A stretch of DNA of 54,000 nucleotides, taken from positions 1 through 54,000 of the forward strand of contig DBXJ01000022.1 of assembly GCA_002309475.1 (NCBI GenBank), given 5' to 3'. Shown piece by piece: positions 6,927 through 16,013 of the stretch (position 1 is the first letter of the stretch; every line of letters begins with the position of its first letter). The translations under genes and the position numbers were made by a program. This DNA comes from Bacteroidales bacterium UBA1215 (GTDB lineage Bacteria; Bacteroidota; Bacteroidia; Bacteroidales; WCHB1-69). The notes beneath the pieces were generated by a model that was not told the origin of the DNA, made no database searches, and saw only the letters and a list, made by a program, of their open reading frames with translations.

Positions 6927-8299
6927 TTTCCGTTGTTTTGATCCAATCCCCAATCGTCTAAGAAAAAGCAGTCTTTGAATTCATCGTTGATACGAATGTG
7001 GGTGTATTTTGCTTTGTTTTTAATCCACTTGAGGAGTGTTTTTTGTTTTTTGTCTTCCAATGAAGCGTTCTTAATTTTTTCGTAGTCGTCTATTAAGTTG
7101 GCAGTATGAGCTTCTCGTTTTGCCATCAAGCAAACAATTTGATAAGCTTGGTTTCCTGCATCGTTGACAGTGGCAATTGGTCGTGTGAAATTGCCGGTGG
7201 AAAAATTTTCTATAGTATAGGCAACGCTTTTGTCGTATTCCAACAAGTGTTCTTTTTGGAAAGCATGCGAAGAGGTATATGGATTGATAATCATGCCGCC
7301 GTTGATTTTGTCGGGTGCGTCGGAATATTTTCTTGCAGCAGAGTCAAACGGCATATTGTTGGTTTTTAGCACTTGGTAAATGCTGTCCAAATAATCTTTT
7401 GCTGCCACCAATGCCTCTACAGAAGGTTTTGGTTTGATGAGAATGTGGGCTACATTGATGCTTTCGCCTCGGCGTTCCAGCATTTTGATAATATGATAGC
7501 CGGCTTCTGTTTCTATTACAGGAGAAATTTCTCCGGGACGAAGTGCGTAGGCGGCTGCTTCAAATTCAGGATAGAGTGTGCCACGAGTGGTAAAACCGAT
7601 TTCTCCGCCTTTGGCAGCACTGCCGGGGTCCTCAGAATACAAACGGGCAAAAGTGCTGAAATTTTCTCCTTTCAACGAACGAGTTCTATATTCTTCCAAA
7701 CGTTCTTTTACATGGATTTTTTCTTCATCGCTGATGGCAGGTGTTTTGACAATATGTGCAATTTCGTATTCCACGGGAATAATGGGAATGCTGTCTTTGG
7801 GAATATTGTTGTAGTAATCTTTCACCTCTTGGTTGATGACGTGGATATTGGAGGTGAGAGAACGCTGTACCTCTTCGGCCAACATATCTTCTTTCAATTG
7901 ATCACGTGAATCCGCTTTGATTTCAGCGAGACTTTTGCCGTAATAGGTTTCTAACTTTTTAATGTCGCCCCCCAAACGCATCACTTGCATTTGAATGTTG
8001 TAGTCCAAGCGGTCGTCCACTTGTTGGTCGGTGATGACAATGCTGTCTAATTCAGCTTGATGTATCAACAATTTTTGAAATAATAATTGTTCCAGAATGC
8101 TGCAGACGGTTTCGTCATCTATTTCCATTGTATAATATCCTGACGAATATTTATAGGCTTGTTTTGCATATTCCAAATCCGACCGAGTGATGATATAGTT
8201 GCCGACCGAGGCAATAATTTCATCTATCACCATGTTGTTTTGTGAAAACACGGGAGCGGCAAGCAGCATGGAAACGAAAATAATTGCTATTTTTTTCAT
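6923..8299 (-). CDS. SurA-like periplasmic peptidyl-prolyl isomerase
   Basis: 458 residues from the ATG at 8299, which gives a clean signal peptide (MKKIAIIFVSMLLAAPVFSQ); an in-frame ATG at 8326 would overlap the upstream gene. A SurA N-terminal chaperone domain (about 20-165) is followed by a parvulin (PPIC) domain at about 177-276, with EYEIAHIV, GGEIGFTTRG and AGYHIIKM, and a second, more divergent one starting at INVAHILIKP (about 281). SurA assists folding of outer-membrane barrel proteins. It is the third of three tandem related genes. Confidence 0.87.
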   Translation of the reverse strand: MKKIAIIFVSMLLAAPVFSQNNMVIDEIIASVGNYIITRSDLEYAKQAYKYSSGYYTMEIDDETVCSILEQLLFQKLLIHQAELDSIVITDQQVDDRLDYNIQMQVMRLGGDIKKLETYYGKSLAEIKADSRDQLKEDMLAEEVQRSLTSNIHVINQEVKDYYNNIPKDSIPIIPVEYEIAHIVKTPAISDEEKIHVKERLEEYRTRSLKGENFSTFARLYSEDPGSAAKGGEIGFTTRGTLYPEFEAAAYALRPGEISPVIETEAGYHIIKMLERRGESINVAHILIKPKPSVEALVAAKDYLDSIYQVLKTNNMPFDSAARKYSDAPDKINGGMIINPYTSSHAFQKEHLLEYDKSVAYTIENFSTGNFTRPIATVNDAGNQAYQIVCLMAKREAHTANLIDDYEKIKNASLEDKKQKTLLKWIKNKAKYTHIRINDEFKDCFFLDDWGLDQNNGK

Positions 8300-8309
8300 T
8301 TTTAATCTT

Positions 8310-9149
8310 TTAGTATAGAATTTCACCCTTGTTTTTTGCCTTTTCCATTGCTTTGGAACGCAAATCTTTCAAGGCTGACATTCTTTTTTGTTGCAACAAT
8401 ATGTCAATAATTTTTTCTTTTACCATAGAAAGCGGAGATATGCCTTCGCTAACTTTAAAATCTATAATATTCACCAAATAGGTATAGGTGGAATCGTTCA
8501 TGACTAAATGTCTTTTTTGTGCTGAAAATTGTTCCTCGGAATAATTTCTGATAGGAATTTCCTTGATAATATCTTCAAATAGCAACCAATTGTTTTTCAA
8601 ATAGAAATTGTAGGCATATTGGTTGACCAATTGTTCCAGTTTGGCATCTTCTGCCTGGCTTCTTTGTTTGAATAGCAGGTTTTTGCTTGGCTCAATTTGA
8701 GGATGGTCGATAGGAAATTTGACAAAATTGACTTTTATAATGTTTTGTTTTAGTTGAAAATCAGATAGATGACTCTTGTAATAATTTTCGATTTCTTCTT
8801 CAGATATTGATGCACGGGTAATTTTTGCATTCACATATTTATTCTCGTATGTGTGGATAGCTAACATTTGTGTGTAGTCTTCAATTTCTTTGGAGAAATC
8901 CATTTCTTTTACCGACAACTTTGTTTTGGCTTCGTGATACATCACTTGTTGTTCTATCCATGCATTAATAAATTGCTGTGTTACCAATGCACTATCTTCG
9001 GCATCACTATAGGCAGGAAGCATATTTTGCAAATCTTCAACAGTAAGACTTTTGTCATATACGCTCACTACAACAGATGGTTTGCGGTGGCAAGCTATTA
9101 TTGTAGTGAGCAATAAAATGATAATTAATGACTTCCTGAAAAATCTCAT
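8310..9149 (-). CDS. SurA-N-like lipoprotein lacking a PPIase domain
   Basis: 279 residues. The lipoprotein signal is MRFFRKSLIIILLLTTIIACHRK, with lipid-modified Cys at about 20. The body is helical and matches the N-terminal chaperone part of SurA/PrsA proteins (VYDKSLTVEDLQNMLP, INAWIEQQVMYHEA), but no PPIC block such as GGELG or GYHII is present. It lies 2 bases after the 669-residue PPIase and just before the SurA-like gene. Three such genes together are common in Bacteroidales. Probably a membrane-anchored chaperone partner. Confidence 0.75.
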   Translation of the reverse strand: MRFFRKSLIIILLLTTIIACHRKPSVVVSVYDKSLTVEDLQNMLPAYSDAEDSALVTQQFINAWIEQQVMYHEAKTKLSVKEMDFSKEIEDYTQMLAIHTYENKYVNAKITRASISEEEIENYYKSHLSDFQLKQNIIKVNFVKFPIDHPQIEPSKNLLFKQRSQAEDAKLEQLVNQYAYNFYLKNNWLLFEDIIKEIPIRNYSEEQFSAQKRHLVMNDSTYTYLVNIIDFKVSEGISPLSMVKEKIIDILLQQKRMSALKDLRSKAMEKAKNKGEILY

Positions 9150-9151
9150 AC

Positions 9152-11161
9152 CTATTTTAAAATTGTGTAGATAGTGTTTTTATCCACCCAAATGGAATTA
9201 TTTTTGTGAAGTTGTTCTATCCATTGTTGTTCCAAAACATTTTGATATTCAGAAATAATACTGCCTTTTACTTCTTTCAAAGGTTTGGGACTCGGTTGGA
9301 GTATGCCGGTAATTTTTACTAACACATTTTCGTTTTTATCGGCATAAATTTTATTAATGCCGGCAGTGTTCCAGTCGCAAATTTTGTCAAAATCTTTGTT
9401 TTGACCTTTCCAATATACCACTTCATCGGCAACAACAGTCACGCTTTTCTTGTTCAGTTTGGCGTTGATGATGTCCAAATTGTTGGTCTTGTTAAGAAGT
9501 TTTTCTGCTTTCTTTGCGGTGGCAGCATCTACACATTTTACTTGAACAGCTTGAATACGAGTAGGATATTTATATTTGTCTTTTATCGTTTCGTAGAAGT
9601 TTTGCAAGCCGACAGAATCTGTTTCTGCTTTTCTCCAAACTTTTTGATCGTTTAATTCATAAATCAAAATACCTTCTTTGTATTCTTCCATCAAAGCGGC
9701 AAATTCAGGGTATTTGGTTTCCAATTTAGAATTTTCTAAATCGGTAGCAATGGTTTCTATATAACGTTTGTAGGCAAAATTGACAATGTTCACCAGTTCG
9801 TCTTGTTTCAAATTGGTGAAAGGATGGAGTTCCAAATAGTTGGCAAAGTCTTGTTGTGTGTAGGTCTTGCCACCGATAGAGAACATCTTTTTGGTTAAAT
9901 GGGAAACCATTTCTGCACGGAATTTTCCAATAAAGATATTGCTGTCTAAAGCAGTGTAGAAATCTTCAACAGGACTTTTTTTTGTTTTCGGATTTACATA
10001 TTCCACAAAATTGTTTTCTTTTTTTACGCGTTCGGTAAAGGCTTCTTTGCTTTTATTGGAACGTGAATCACGCATAATCTTTGATTTTATGCTTGCTTTG
10101 GTATTGTTGTCAATCACTACAGGATGGGTTTCCAATAGTTTGATAATATGCCAACCATAGATTGTTTTCACAGGTTGTGAATATTCTCCCGCTTTTAGTG
10201 AATAGATAGGTTGTATAAAGTCTCCGTCAAAACGATTGCAGCCAAAGAGTGGCAGTTCCGCATTGGCAGCTTCACCCATATATTTAACTTTTACGGAGTC
10301 AAAGTTCATTCCGTTGAGCAAGTCTTGGTAGGCTTCCTTGATTGCTTTTTCTGCTTTTTTTGCATCCAAATCGCGTTCAGATTCAGTAAGATTGCGATTG
10401 TGGCTAAACGGCATCATAATTTGTGTAACACGACATTTTCCCAAAGCCGGTTTTTTGTCTTTTACATAGATAAGATGATAGCCGAATTCAGAACGAATCG
10501 GCATGGACAAAGTGCCGACAGGTGTTGAATAAGCTCCCGATTCAAAAGAATATACCAAGTCAAACACGGTAAAATAGCCCAAATCGCCATGGTTGCCATA
10601 TTGTATGAGTTCTCCGCCGGCCGATTTTTTGTCAGGGGCAGACGGGTCGTCGGAAGTTTCTTTTGCCACAGTGGCGAAGTCTTCACCATTGAGAATGCGT
10701 TTGCGAATTTTCATAATTTCGTTGTAAGCCGCCAAAGTATCTGCAGGTGCTGCATCTCGGTTTACTTGCTTTAATATGTGACAAGCCCTTATATCATATT
10801 TCATACGTTCGCAGGCTTCGTTGATAATTTTTTCGTCCACCTCTTTATCGGTTAGATATTGGCTTGCAGCTTGTTCTCTATAGCCGGCTAATTCATTCTG
10901 CAGACGAGTAATGGTGTCGAGTTGCAAAGCTAATGCTTCTGCATATTTCAATCTGAAATCAACATAGAGGTCTATATAATTATCCAAATCCGCTTTAGTA
11001 GTTGTTTGCAAATTGTTGTTTTTTGCAAAGGTATTTTTAAATTCCGACAATTTAATTTCTTCTTTGTTGATTTTGATGACAACAGGGTCGTTGTTTTGAG
11101 CTGTAGCCATTACAACAACCGATAGCAACAAAGCAAGAAGAACTAATTTTGAATATTTCAT
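9152..11161 (-). CDS. Large periplasmic parvulin-type PPIase
   Basis: 669 residues. Signal peptide MKYSKLVLLALLLSVVVMATAQ. A SurA_N-like segment (about 25-120) is followed by two PPIC domains: about 122-236 (IRACHILKQV, AGGELIQYG, FGYHLIYVKDK) and about 242-350 (CRVTQIMMPF, GWHIIKLLE). The remaining 300 residues are a long helical and mixed region seen in Bacteroidetes versions. It would isomerise prolyl bonds and hold unfolded envelope proteins in the periplasm. First of the three-gene folding-factor cluster, 37 bases after guaB. Confidence 0.87.
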   Translation of the reverse strand: MKYSKLVLLALLLSVVVMATAQNNDPVVIKINKEEIKLSEFKNTFAKNNNLQTTTKADLDNYIDLYVDFRLKYAEALALQLDTITRLQNELAGYREQAASQYLTDKEVDEKIINEACERMKYDIRACHILKQVNRDAAPADTLAAYNEIMKIRKRILNGEDFATVAKETSDDPSAPDKKSAGGELIQYGNHGDLGYFTVFDLVYSFESGAYSTPVGTLSMPIRSEFGYHLIYVKDKKPALGKCRVTQIMMPFSHNRNLTESERDLDAKKAEKAIKEAYQDLLNGMNFDSVKVKYMGEAANAELPLFGCNRFDGDFIQPIYSLKAGEYSQPVKTIYGWHIIKLLETHPVVIDNNTKASIKSKIMRDSRSNKSKEAFTERVKKENNFVEYVNPKTKKSPVEDFYTALDSNIFIGKFRAEMVSHLTKKMFSIGGKTYTQQDFANYLELHPFTNLKQDELVNIVNFAYKRYIETIATDLENSKLETKYPEFAALMEEYKEGILIYELNDQKVWRKAETDSVGLQNFYETIKDKYKYPTRIQAVQVKCVDAATAKKAEKLLNKTNNLDIINAKLNKKSVTVVADEVVYWKGQNKDFDKICDWNTAGINKIYADKNENVLVKITGILQPSPKPLKEVKGSIISEYQNVLEQQWIEQLHKNNSIWVDKNTIYTILK

Positions 11162-11198
11162 ATTTTCAATTTTTATTTTTTAATCATTGAGTAATTAC

Positions 11199-12674
11199 TT
11201 ATCTGGAATAGTTGGGTGCTTCTCTGGTGATAGTTACATCGTGAGGGTGGTTTTCGGTAACTCCGGCACTTGTAATTTTTACAAAGCGGGCTTTTTGAAG
11301 AGCAGGAATATCTTTGCTACCGGTGTAGCCCATGCCGGCACGCAAGCCGCCGATAAGTTGATGAACCACTTCTGAAAGGCTGCCTTTGTAAGGTACTCTT
11401 CCTACAATGCCTTCCGGAACCAATTTTTTAATGTCATCTTCATCGTCTTGGAAATATCGGTCTTTTGAACCTTTTTGCATGGCATCCAATGAACCCATTC
11501 CACGATAAGCTTTGTATTTTCTGCCTTCAAAAATAATTGCTTCACCCGGAGATTCTTCTACGCCTGCAAACAAGGAGCCGGCCATAATGGTGGAAGCGCC
11601 TGCTGCCAAAGCTTTTACAATATCTCCACTATATCTGATGCCGCCATCAGCTATCAAAGGAATACCTGTTCCTTGCAATGCTTTGGCAACATTGTAAACA
11701 GCTGCCAATTGAGGTACGCCGATACCGGCGATGATTCTTGTGGTGCAGATAGAACCCGGTCCGATGCCGACTTTTACTGCGTCAGCACCGATTTTTGCAA
11801 GGTCTAATGCAGCTTCTGGAGTGGCAATATTGCCCACCACTAATTCAACATCAGGATAGGATTGTTTAATCATTTTCAGGTGGTCCATCACATTTTTTGA
11901 ATGACCATGAGCGGTGTCTAAAACAATGGCGTCAACACCGGCATTGTACAAGGCGTCCACTCTTTCCATGCTGTCTTTGGAAATGCCGACTGCTGCTGCA
12001 ACACGCAATCTGCCCATGTGGTCTTTGCAAGCATTGGGTCTTGCCTTTATTTTGATGATATCTTTGTAGGTAATCAAACCGACAACTCTTCCGTTGATGT
12101 CAATAACCGGCAATTTTTCTATTTTGTGTTCTTGTAGAATATCTGCCGCCTCTTCAAAATTGGTGAATTCGTTGATAGTGATAACATCCTTTGTCATAAT
12201 TTCTTTAATCGGGCGACTTGTATTTCTTTCGAATCGAAGGTCACGATTGGTGACAATACCTTGCAATTTGCCGTCAGCATCTACTACAGGAATGCCACCT
12301 ATGCGATATTCTTTCATCATGGCATTGGCAGCACCGACTGTTGCATCAATATTGATGGTAACAGGATTGATAATCATACCGTTTTCGGCACGTTTTACTT
12401 TTTTTACTTCCGTAGCCTGTTCTTCAATAGACATATTCTTATGAATAACGCCAATACCGCCTTCTTGTGCAATGGCAATGGCCAAAGTGGATTCTGTAAC
12501 GGTATCCATAGCTGCAGAAACAATCGGTATGTTCAATCTTATATTTTTGGTAAACTGTGTGGCTAAATTAACTTCTTTTGGAAGCACTTCGCTATAAGCG
12601 GGAACTAACAATACATCGTCGTAGGTGTAGCATTCACCGATAAATTTATCTTTTTCAAATTCGAATGTCATCAT
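11199..12674 (-). CDS. guaB: IMP dehydrogenase
   Basis: 491 residues, standard length. It oxidises IMP to XMP with NAD+, the committed step to GMP. The TIM barrel is split by a tandem CBS (Bateman) module at about 95-210 (MIINPVTI, GGIPVVDADGKLQGIVTNRD, KLPVIDINGRVVGLIT). The catalytic Cys lies in GIGPGSICTTR, and the flap region contains YRGMGS. Two adjacent ATGs (12674 and 12671) are equally possible starts. A TATCTTTG box at 12731-12738 precedes it. Confidence 0.96.
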   Translation of the reverse strand: MMTFEFEKDKFIGECYTYDDVLLVPAYSEVLPKEVNLATQFTKNIRLNIPIVSAAMDTVTESTLAIAIAQEGGIGVIHKNMSIEEQATEVKKVKRAENGMIINPVTINIDATVGAANAMMKEYRIGGIPVVDADGKLQGIVTNRDLRFERNTSRPIKEIMTKDVITINEFTNFEEAADILQEHKIEKLPVIDINGRVVGLITYKDIIKIKARPNACKDHMGRLRVAAAVGISKDSMERVDALYNAGVDAIVLDTAHGHSKNVMDHLKMIKQSYPDVELVVGNIATPEAALDLAKIGADAVKVGIGPGSICTTRIIAGIGVPQLAAVYNVAKALQGTGIPLIADGGIRYSGDIVKALAAGASTIMAGSLFAGVEESPGEAIIFEGRKYKAYRGMGSLDAMQKGSKDRYFQDDEDDIKKLVPEGIVGRVPYKGSLSEVVHQLIGGLRAGMGYTGSKDIPALQKARFVKITSAGVTENHPHDVTITREAPNYSR

Positions 12675-12730
12675 TTTATTGTTTTTAGTTTGTTAAATAA
12701 TAGGTTTTTACACCTTTTTTGCTTAAACTG

Positions 12731-12738
12731 CAAAGATA
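12731..12738 (-). promoter_or_regulatory. -7 promoter box (TATCTTTG) for guaB
   Basis: Minus-strand TATCTTTG about 57 bases ahead of the guaB start. It may also drive the downstream parvulin-MoxR genes, which have no clear box of their own. Confidence 0.55.
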
Positions 12739-12759
12739 TAATTTTTAATTGAATTTTAC

Positions 12760-14148
12760 TTATTTTTCTATTTTTAATTTTTGTCCGATATTAATTCTGT
12801 CACTTGACAGGTGGTTGCTCTTCTTGATTTTGTCAATGCTAGTGCCGTATTTTTTGGCAATTTGTGATAAAGTATCGCCACTTTTTACGGTATAAGTGAT
12901 TGTAGTAGAGTTGTTTGGTTTTTGATTGTTTTTGTTGGAAGAGTTTTTGCTTTCCTTTGAACCGACTATTAATTTTTGTCCGATATAAATTTTGTCGTTT
13001 TTCAAGTTGTTCCAAGTCATAATTTTGGAAACTGTTGTGCCATATTTTTGTGCTATTTTTCCTAATACATCACCAGATTTTACAGTATGGTAGACAGGAT
13101 TGACAACCAACTGGCTGGAAGCCACATGTGTTGCTGTCGGAGTGGCCGTAATGGTGTATATGCTGTCTTTTGTTGAGACGGTACTGTCAGTGAGGGTGCT
13201 GTCTGTTGCCGATAATGCTGTGTCGGGCTGATATTCCATATAGAGGCTGTCTTCCACTTGGCGGAATCGCTCCAATTTGTTTTTCGGCAGATAAATGGGG
13301 TAGGTACATGGCAACTGTTGGGAAACAATACACGGATTCAGTTTTGTAAATAATGAGCGGTCTATACAGAGCATATTCAAAAAATGTGCTTGAGAGCAAG
13401 ATTTTTGTAAAAAAACTGTGTCCATGGCTTCTACTTTTTGCACTTTGGGAATGATATGATGAAAATGATAATAGTTGGTCAAATAGGCATTGGTTATCAA
13501 ATCGGGAATGACATTTTTGTTAATCAAAGTGCCCACATGGTAGATGTCCCAAATATTAAAAGTATCTTTGTCAATTCTATTAATGGTATTGTTCAAATTT
13601 TGAATGGAATTGGCATAGGCAATGATGGCATGCCAGATATTTTCATCTTGGAAGTAGATGGCTTTCAATCTTTTTATGGCGATAAATGTTGCTTTGCCGA
13701 TGTCAAGTCTTTCGTCAATGGTGTCGTTGATGAGCAATTGTTCTTTTACCGCCCAGGCATAGGGCAATGCCCACACCCCTTTGCGTTGATATTTGTCTTG
13801 GTAGCCGTTGTTCATATTGCTGACAGCTAATGGAATATATCTAAATTCACTTGGCAGGTTGTTGGCTGTTAAGCAAGAATCTATCAAAACGGAATAGGTG
13901 AAAAATATTCCGAGTTTGGTAGCGGTTTCACTGCGTTGTTGGATTTGTTGATTGATATTTGCGGCTAAAATTTGATTGTAGGGCAAGTCAATGTTCAAAT
14001 TCAAACTTTGAATTTGTTTGCTGTAAAGGCTGTCAACAAAAGAATGTTCTTGGCAAAAAACTGATGGAGAAAGCACAAAAAGACACCATAGAATCAATAT
14101 TTTGATTATTCTATTTACATGTCTATATGTGTTGCCATTGTTTGTCAT
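12760..14148 (-). CDS. LysM protein with degenerate lytic-transglycosylase-like domain
   Basis: 462 residues with an N-terminal signal peptide (cleaved near VFCQ33). Residues 95-190 follow the order of the MltD/SLT-type transglycosylase of Bacteroidetes (LPSEFRYIPLAVS, GVWALPYAWA, IDERLDIGKAT, IIAYANSIQN). However, the catalytic Glu of the usual YIPxxES motif is replaced: it reads YIPLAVS, with V109 in the Glu position, and the AYNxG motif is altered. Two LysM domains (about 353-396 and 418-462, both VKSGDxLxxIAxKYGT) would bind peptidoglycan. It is probably a non-catalytic cell-wall binding protein. Its ATG overlaps the nusB stop by 4 bases. Confidence 0.8.
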   Translation of the reverse strand: MTNNGNTYRHVNRIIKILILWCLFVLSPSVFCQEHSFVDSLYSKQIQSLNLNIDLPYNQILAANINQQIQQRSETATKLGIFFTYSVLIDSCLTANNLPSEFRYIPLAVSNMNNGYQDKYQRKGVWALPYAWAVKEQLLINDTIDERLDIGKATFIAIKRLKAIYFQDENIWHAIIAYANSIQNLNNTINRIDKDTFNIWDIYHVGTLINKNVIPDLITNAYLTNYYHFHHIIPKVQKVEAMDTVFLQKSCSQAHFLNMLCIDRSLFTKLNPCIVSQQLPCTYPIYLPKNKLERFRQVEDSLYMEYQPDTALSATDSTLTDSTVSTKDSIYTITATPTATHVASSQLVVNPVYHTVKSGDVLGKIAQKYGTTVSKIMTWNNLKNDKIYIGQKLIVGSKESKNSSNKNNQKPNNSTTITYTVKSGDTLSQIAKKYGTSIDKIKKSNHLSSDRINIGQKLKIEK

Positions 14149-15110
14149 CCCATCAATCCACGTCCTTGTTTGTTAATTTTGTTTTCTTCTTTTAATTCGC
14201 TGAGAATTTTGTCTAACAATCCATTGATAAAATTTCTGCTTTTGGGTGTGCTGTAATATTTAGAAATTTCAATGTATTCGTTCATGGTAACGCGAATGGG
14301 GATAGAAGGGAATTCGCAAAATTCGCAAATGGCCATTTTCAGCAAAATAGCATCCAAGAGTGCAATACGATCTATTTCCCAATTGCGTATGTTGTTGGCA
14401 ATAATGGAAGTATATTCTTTGTCGTGTTGCAAAGTGCGGTCAAACAAATCTATCACCAATTGCCTGTCTTCACAAGTGCCGTCTGCTTCTATTTTGAAGA
14501 TAGATGGCATTTTTTTGTCGTTACTTTGTTTTTCAGACCAATTTTTCAAAGTATGATAAACCAACAAAACTGCATCATTATAATCGTGTAGCCAATGCAG
14601 TTTTAAGTCGCCAAAATAGTTGTTCATCATTTCATTGCCCAAGAAAAACTTTTCTGTTACATTTAAAATAAATTGTTTATCTTCCGAAAAAGAATGTTCC
14701 GGTGATTGCATGTATTCTATAAATACTTCGTGATTGCTTAATTGGTTATAGACATCTTTTATAAACAACATATTGATGTCGTTGTACCAAGTGAGATTTC
14801 TTGCACGAAGCAATGCTTGTAAGTCGGTGTTTTGCTGAATTTTATTTATAAATTGATTGTCAACAAATTTCATATTTGGTTTGAGGTCGCTTTCACTGGG
14901 AAGATATTTTTGTTTTTTCTTCTCAATCACTTTTTCAGCATGGAAAGCAAGAGCATCAAATAGTGTGATGAGGGATAGATAGAGATCGTATAAATCGGAA
15001 AAATTAGTCAACAAATGCTTTTTTGCATGTTCCATGTTGTTGGCATTGGAAACATGGTAAGCATATATTGCCTGCATCACTTTTATCCGTATAAAACTTC
15101 TTCCTATCAT
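14145..15110 (-). CDS. nusB: Transcription antitermination factor NusB (long Bacteroidetes form)
   Basis: 321 residues, twice the E. coli length, as is normal in this phylum. The NusB fold is C-terminal (about 215-305: DRTLQHDKEYTSIIANNIRNWEIDRIALLDAILLKMAICEF, SIPIRVTMNEYIEISKYYSTPKSRNFINGLLD). The N-terminal part is a phylum-specific helical extension starting with RSFIRIKVMQAIYAYH. NusB with NusE (S10) binds boxA RNA and supports antitermination on rRNA operons. A TACCTTTG box is 18-25 bases upstream. Confidence 0.92.
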   Translation of the reverse strand: MIGRSFIRIKVMQAIYAYHVSNANNMEHAKKHLLTNFSDLYDLYLSLITLFDALAFHAEKVIEKKKQKYLPSESDLKPNMKFVDNQFINKIQQNTDLQALLRARNLTWYNDINMLFIKDVYNQLSNHEVFIEYMQSPEHSFSEDKQFILNVTEKFFLGNEMMNNYFGDLKLHWLHDYNDAVLLVYHTLKNWSEKQSNDKKMPSIFKIEADGTCEDRQLVIDLFDRTLQHDKEYTSIIANNIRNWEIDRIALLDAILLKMAICEFCEFPSIPIRVTMNEYIEISKYYSTPKSRNFINGLLDKILSELKEENKINKQGRGLMG

Positions 15111-15127
15111 CTGCTTTTTTGAAACTG

Positions 15128-15135
15128 CAAAGGTA
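15128..15135 (-). promoter_or_regulatory. -7 promoter box (TACCTTTG) for nusB
   Basis: Minus-strand TACCTTTG, giving a leader of only about 12 bases before the nusB ATG. It is back to back with the plus-strand box at 15218. Confidence 0.55.
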
Positions 15136-15217
15136 CAACTTTTTTTTCAAATAAATCCACCTGTCAATGTATTACGAAAAAAATGCCTTTTAGGTTGTAT
15201 CATTTTATTTTTTTTTG

Positions 15218-15225
15218 TAATTTTG
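15218..15225 (+). promoter_or_regulatory. -7 promoter box (TAATTTTG) for the secreted protein at 15253
   Basis: TAATTTTG followed by CA, about 28 bases before the ATG at 15253. Because the transcript would start near 15231, the in-frame ATG at 15223 cannot be the real start. Confidence 0.5.
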
Positions 15226-15252
15226 CATTTTAATAATCAAAATAATTTATAT

Positions 15253-15945
15253 ATGAGAAAACAAATATTACTTTGGGTGCTGGTAGCACTAATGGGATTT
15301 GCTAAAGCCCAATCGGTAGAAGTATATACAATGCCGAATTATCAGTTAGGAGATCTATTAACGTCAGGTGATACGATTAATGTATATTATGATACCTATG
15401 GACGTGAAATTGCAGAGTGGTTTACAGTGAAAAATGCTACTGAAGAAACTGTCAGTTTGGTAATGAAGCAAACTATTTTGGATTCAGCAGAAGGTGCTGT
15501 GATAAGTTTTTGTTTTGGAAATTGTTACGACCCCGGTACCACACAAAGTGCAGCCGTTAATTTGGTCAGTGGTGGAACAGAAGTTCTACAGGCTGAATAT
15601 AAATTGACAGCAGGTACGGCTCCTACTATGGTGAAATATGAAGTTTGCATGTCTAACGAGGTAGTGTTTGAAATGGTGATTGTATATCATGTCAATGTGG
15701 GCATAGCAGAGCAAGATGCCAATCAATGGTCGGTATATCCAACAATTGCTACAGATTTATTCCATATACAAGGTGATCATTCTTCAGCTGTAGTGGATTT
15801 GTTTGATGTATCCGGCAAATGTGTAAAAACAGCCCATATAGGACAACAGGCAACATTGGATATTGCAGATTTAAGCGAAGGAATTTATTTAGTAAGAATC
15901 ATTGCCGACAAGTGTATCTATGTCAGCAAGATAGTGAAAAAATAA
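15253..15945 (+). CDS. Secreted protein with T9SS type A sorting domain
   Basis: 230 residues from the ATG at 15253 (MRKQILLWVLVALMGFAKAQ, signal peptide ending at AKAQ). The middle is an all-beta region of no family I recognise, with three Cys. The last 70 residues are a Por-secretion C-terminal domain: WSVYPTIATDLFHIQG, VVDLFDVSGKCVKT, LDIADLSEGIYLVRIIADK and the final VSKIVKK. Such proteins cross the outer membrane by the type IX system and are usually anchored to the surface. It is a single-gene unit with its own promoter and terminator. Confidence 0.8.
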   Translation: MRKQILLWVLVALMGFAKAQSVEVYTMPNYQLGDLLTSGDTINVYYDTYGREIAEWFTVKNATEETVSLVMKQTILDSAEGAVISFCFGNCYDPGTTQSAAVNLVSGGTEVLQAEYKLTAGTAPTMVKYEVCMSNEVVFEMVIVYHVNVGIAEQDANQWSVYPTIATDLFHIQGDHSSAVVDLFDVSGKCVKTAHIGQQATLDIADLSEGIYLVRIIADKCIYVSKIVKK

Positions 15946-15972
15946 TAGGACATTATTTTTATAATTTCATAG

Positions 15973-16013
15973 AGTTGTTAGATGTCATTGATGATATTCT
16001 AACAACTTTTTTT
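15973..16013 (+). terminator. Terminator after the T9SS protein gene
   Basis: AGTTGTTAGA (15973-15982) pairs with TCTAACAACT (15998-16007), followed by seven T. The T-run overlaps the stop codon of the convergent pepT gene. Confidence 0.75.

Noticed and set aside
6926..6953. MoxR start at 6953
   Set aside because: It would overlap the upstream gene by 31 bases; the ATG at 6926 overlaps the stop as ATGA, the usual coupled arrangement, and gives the normal family N-terminus.
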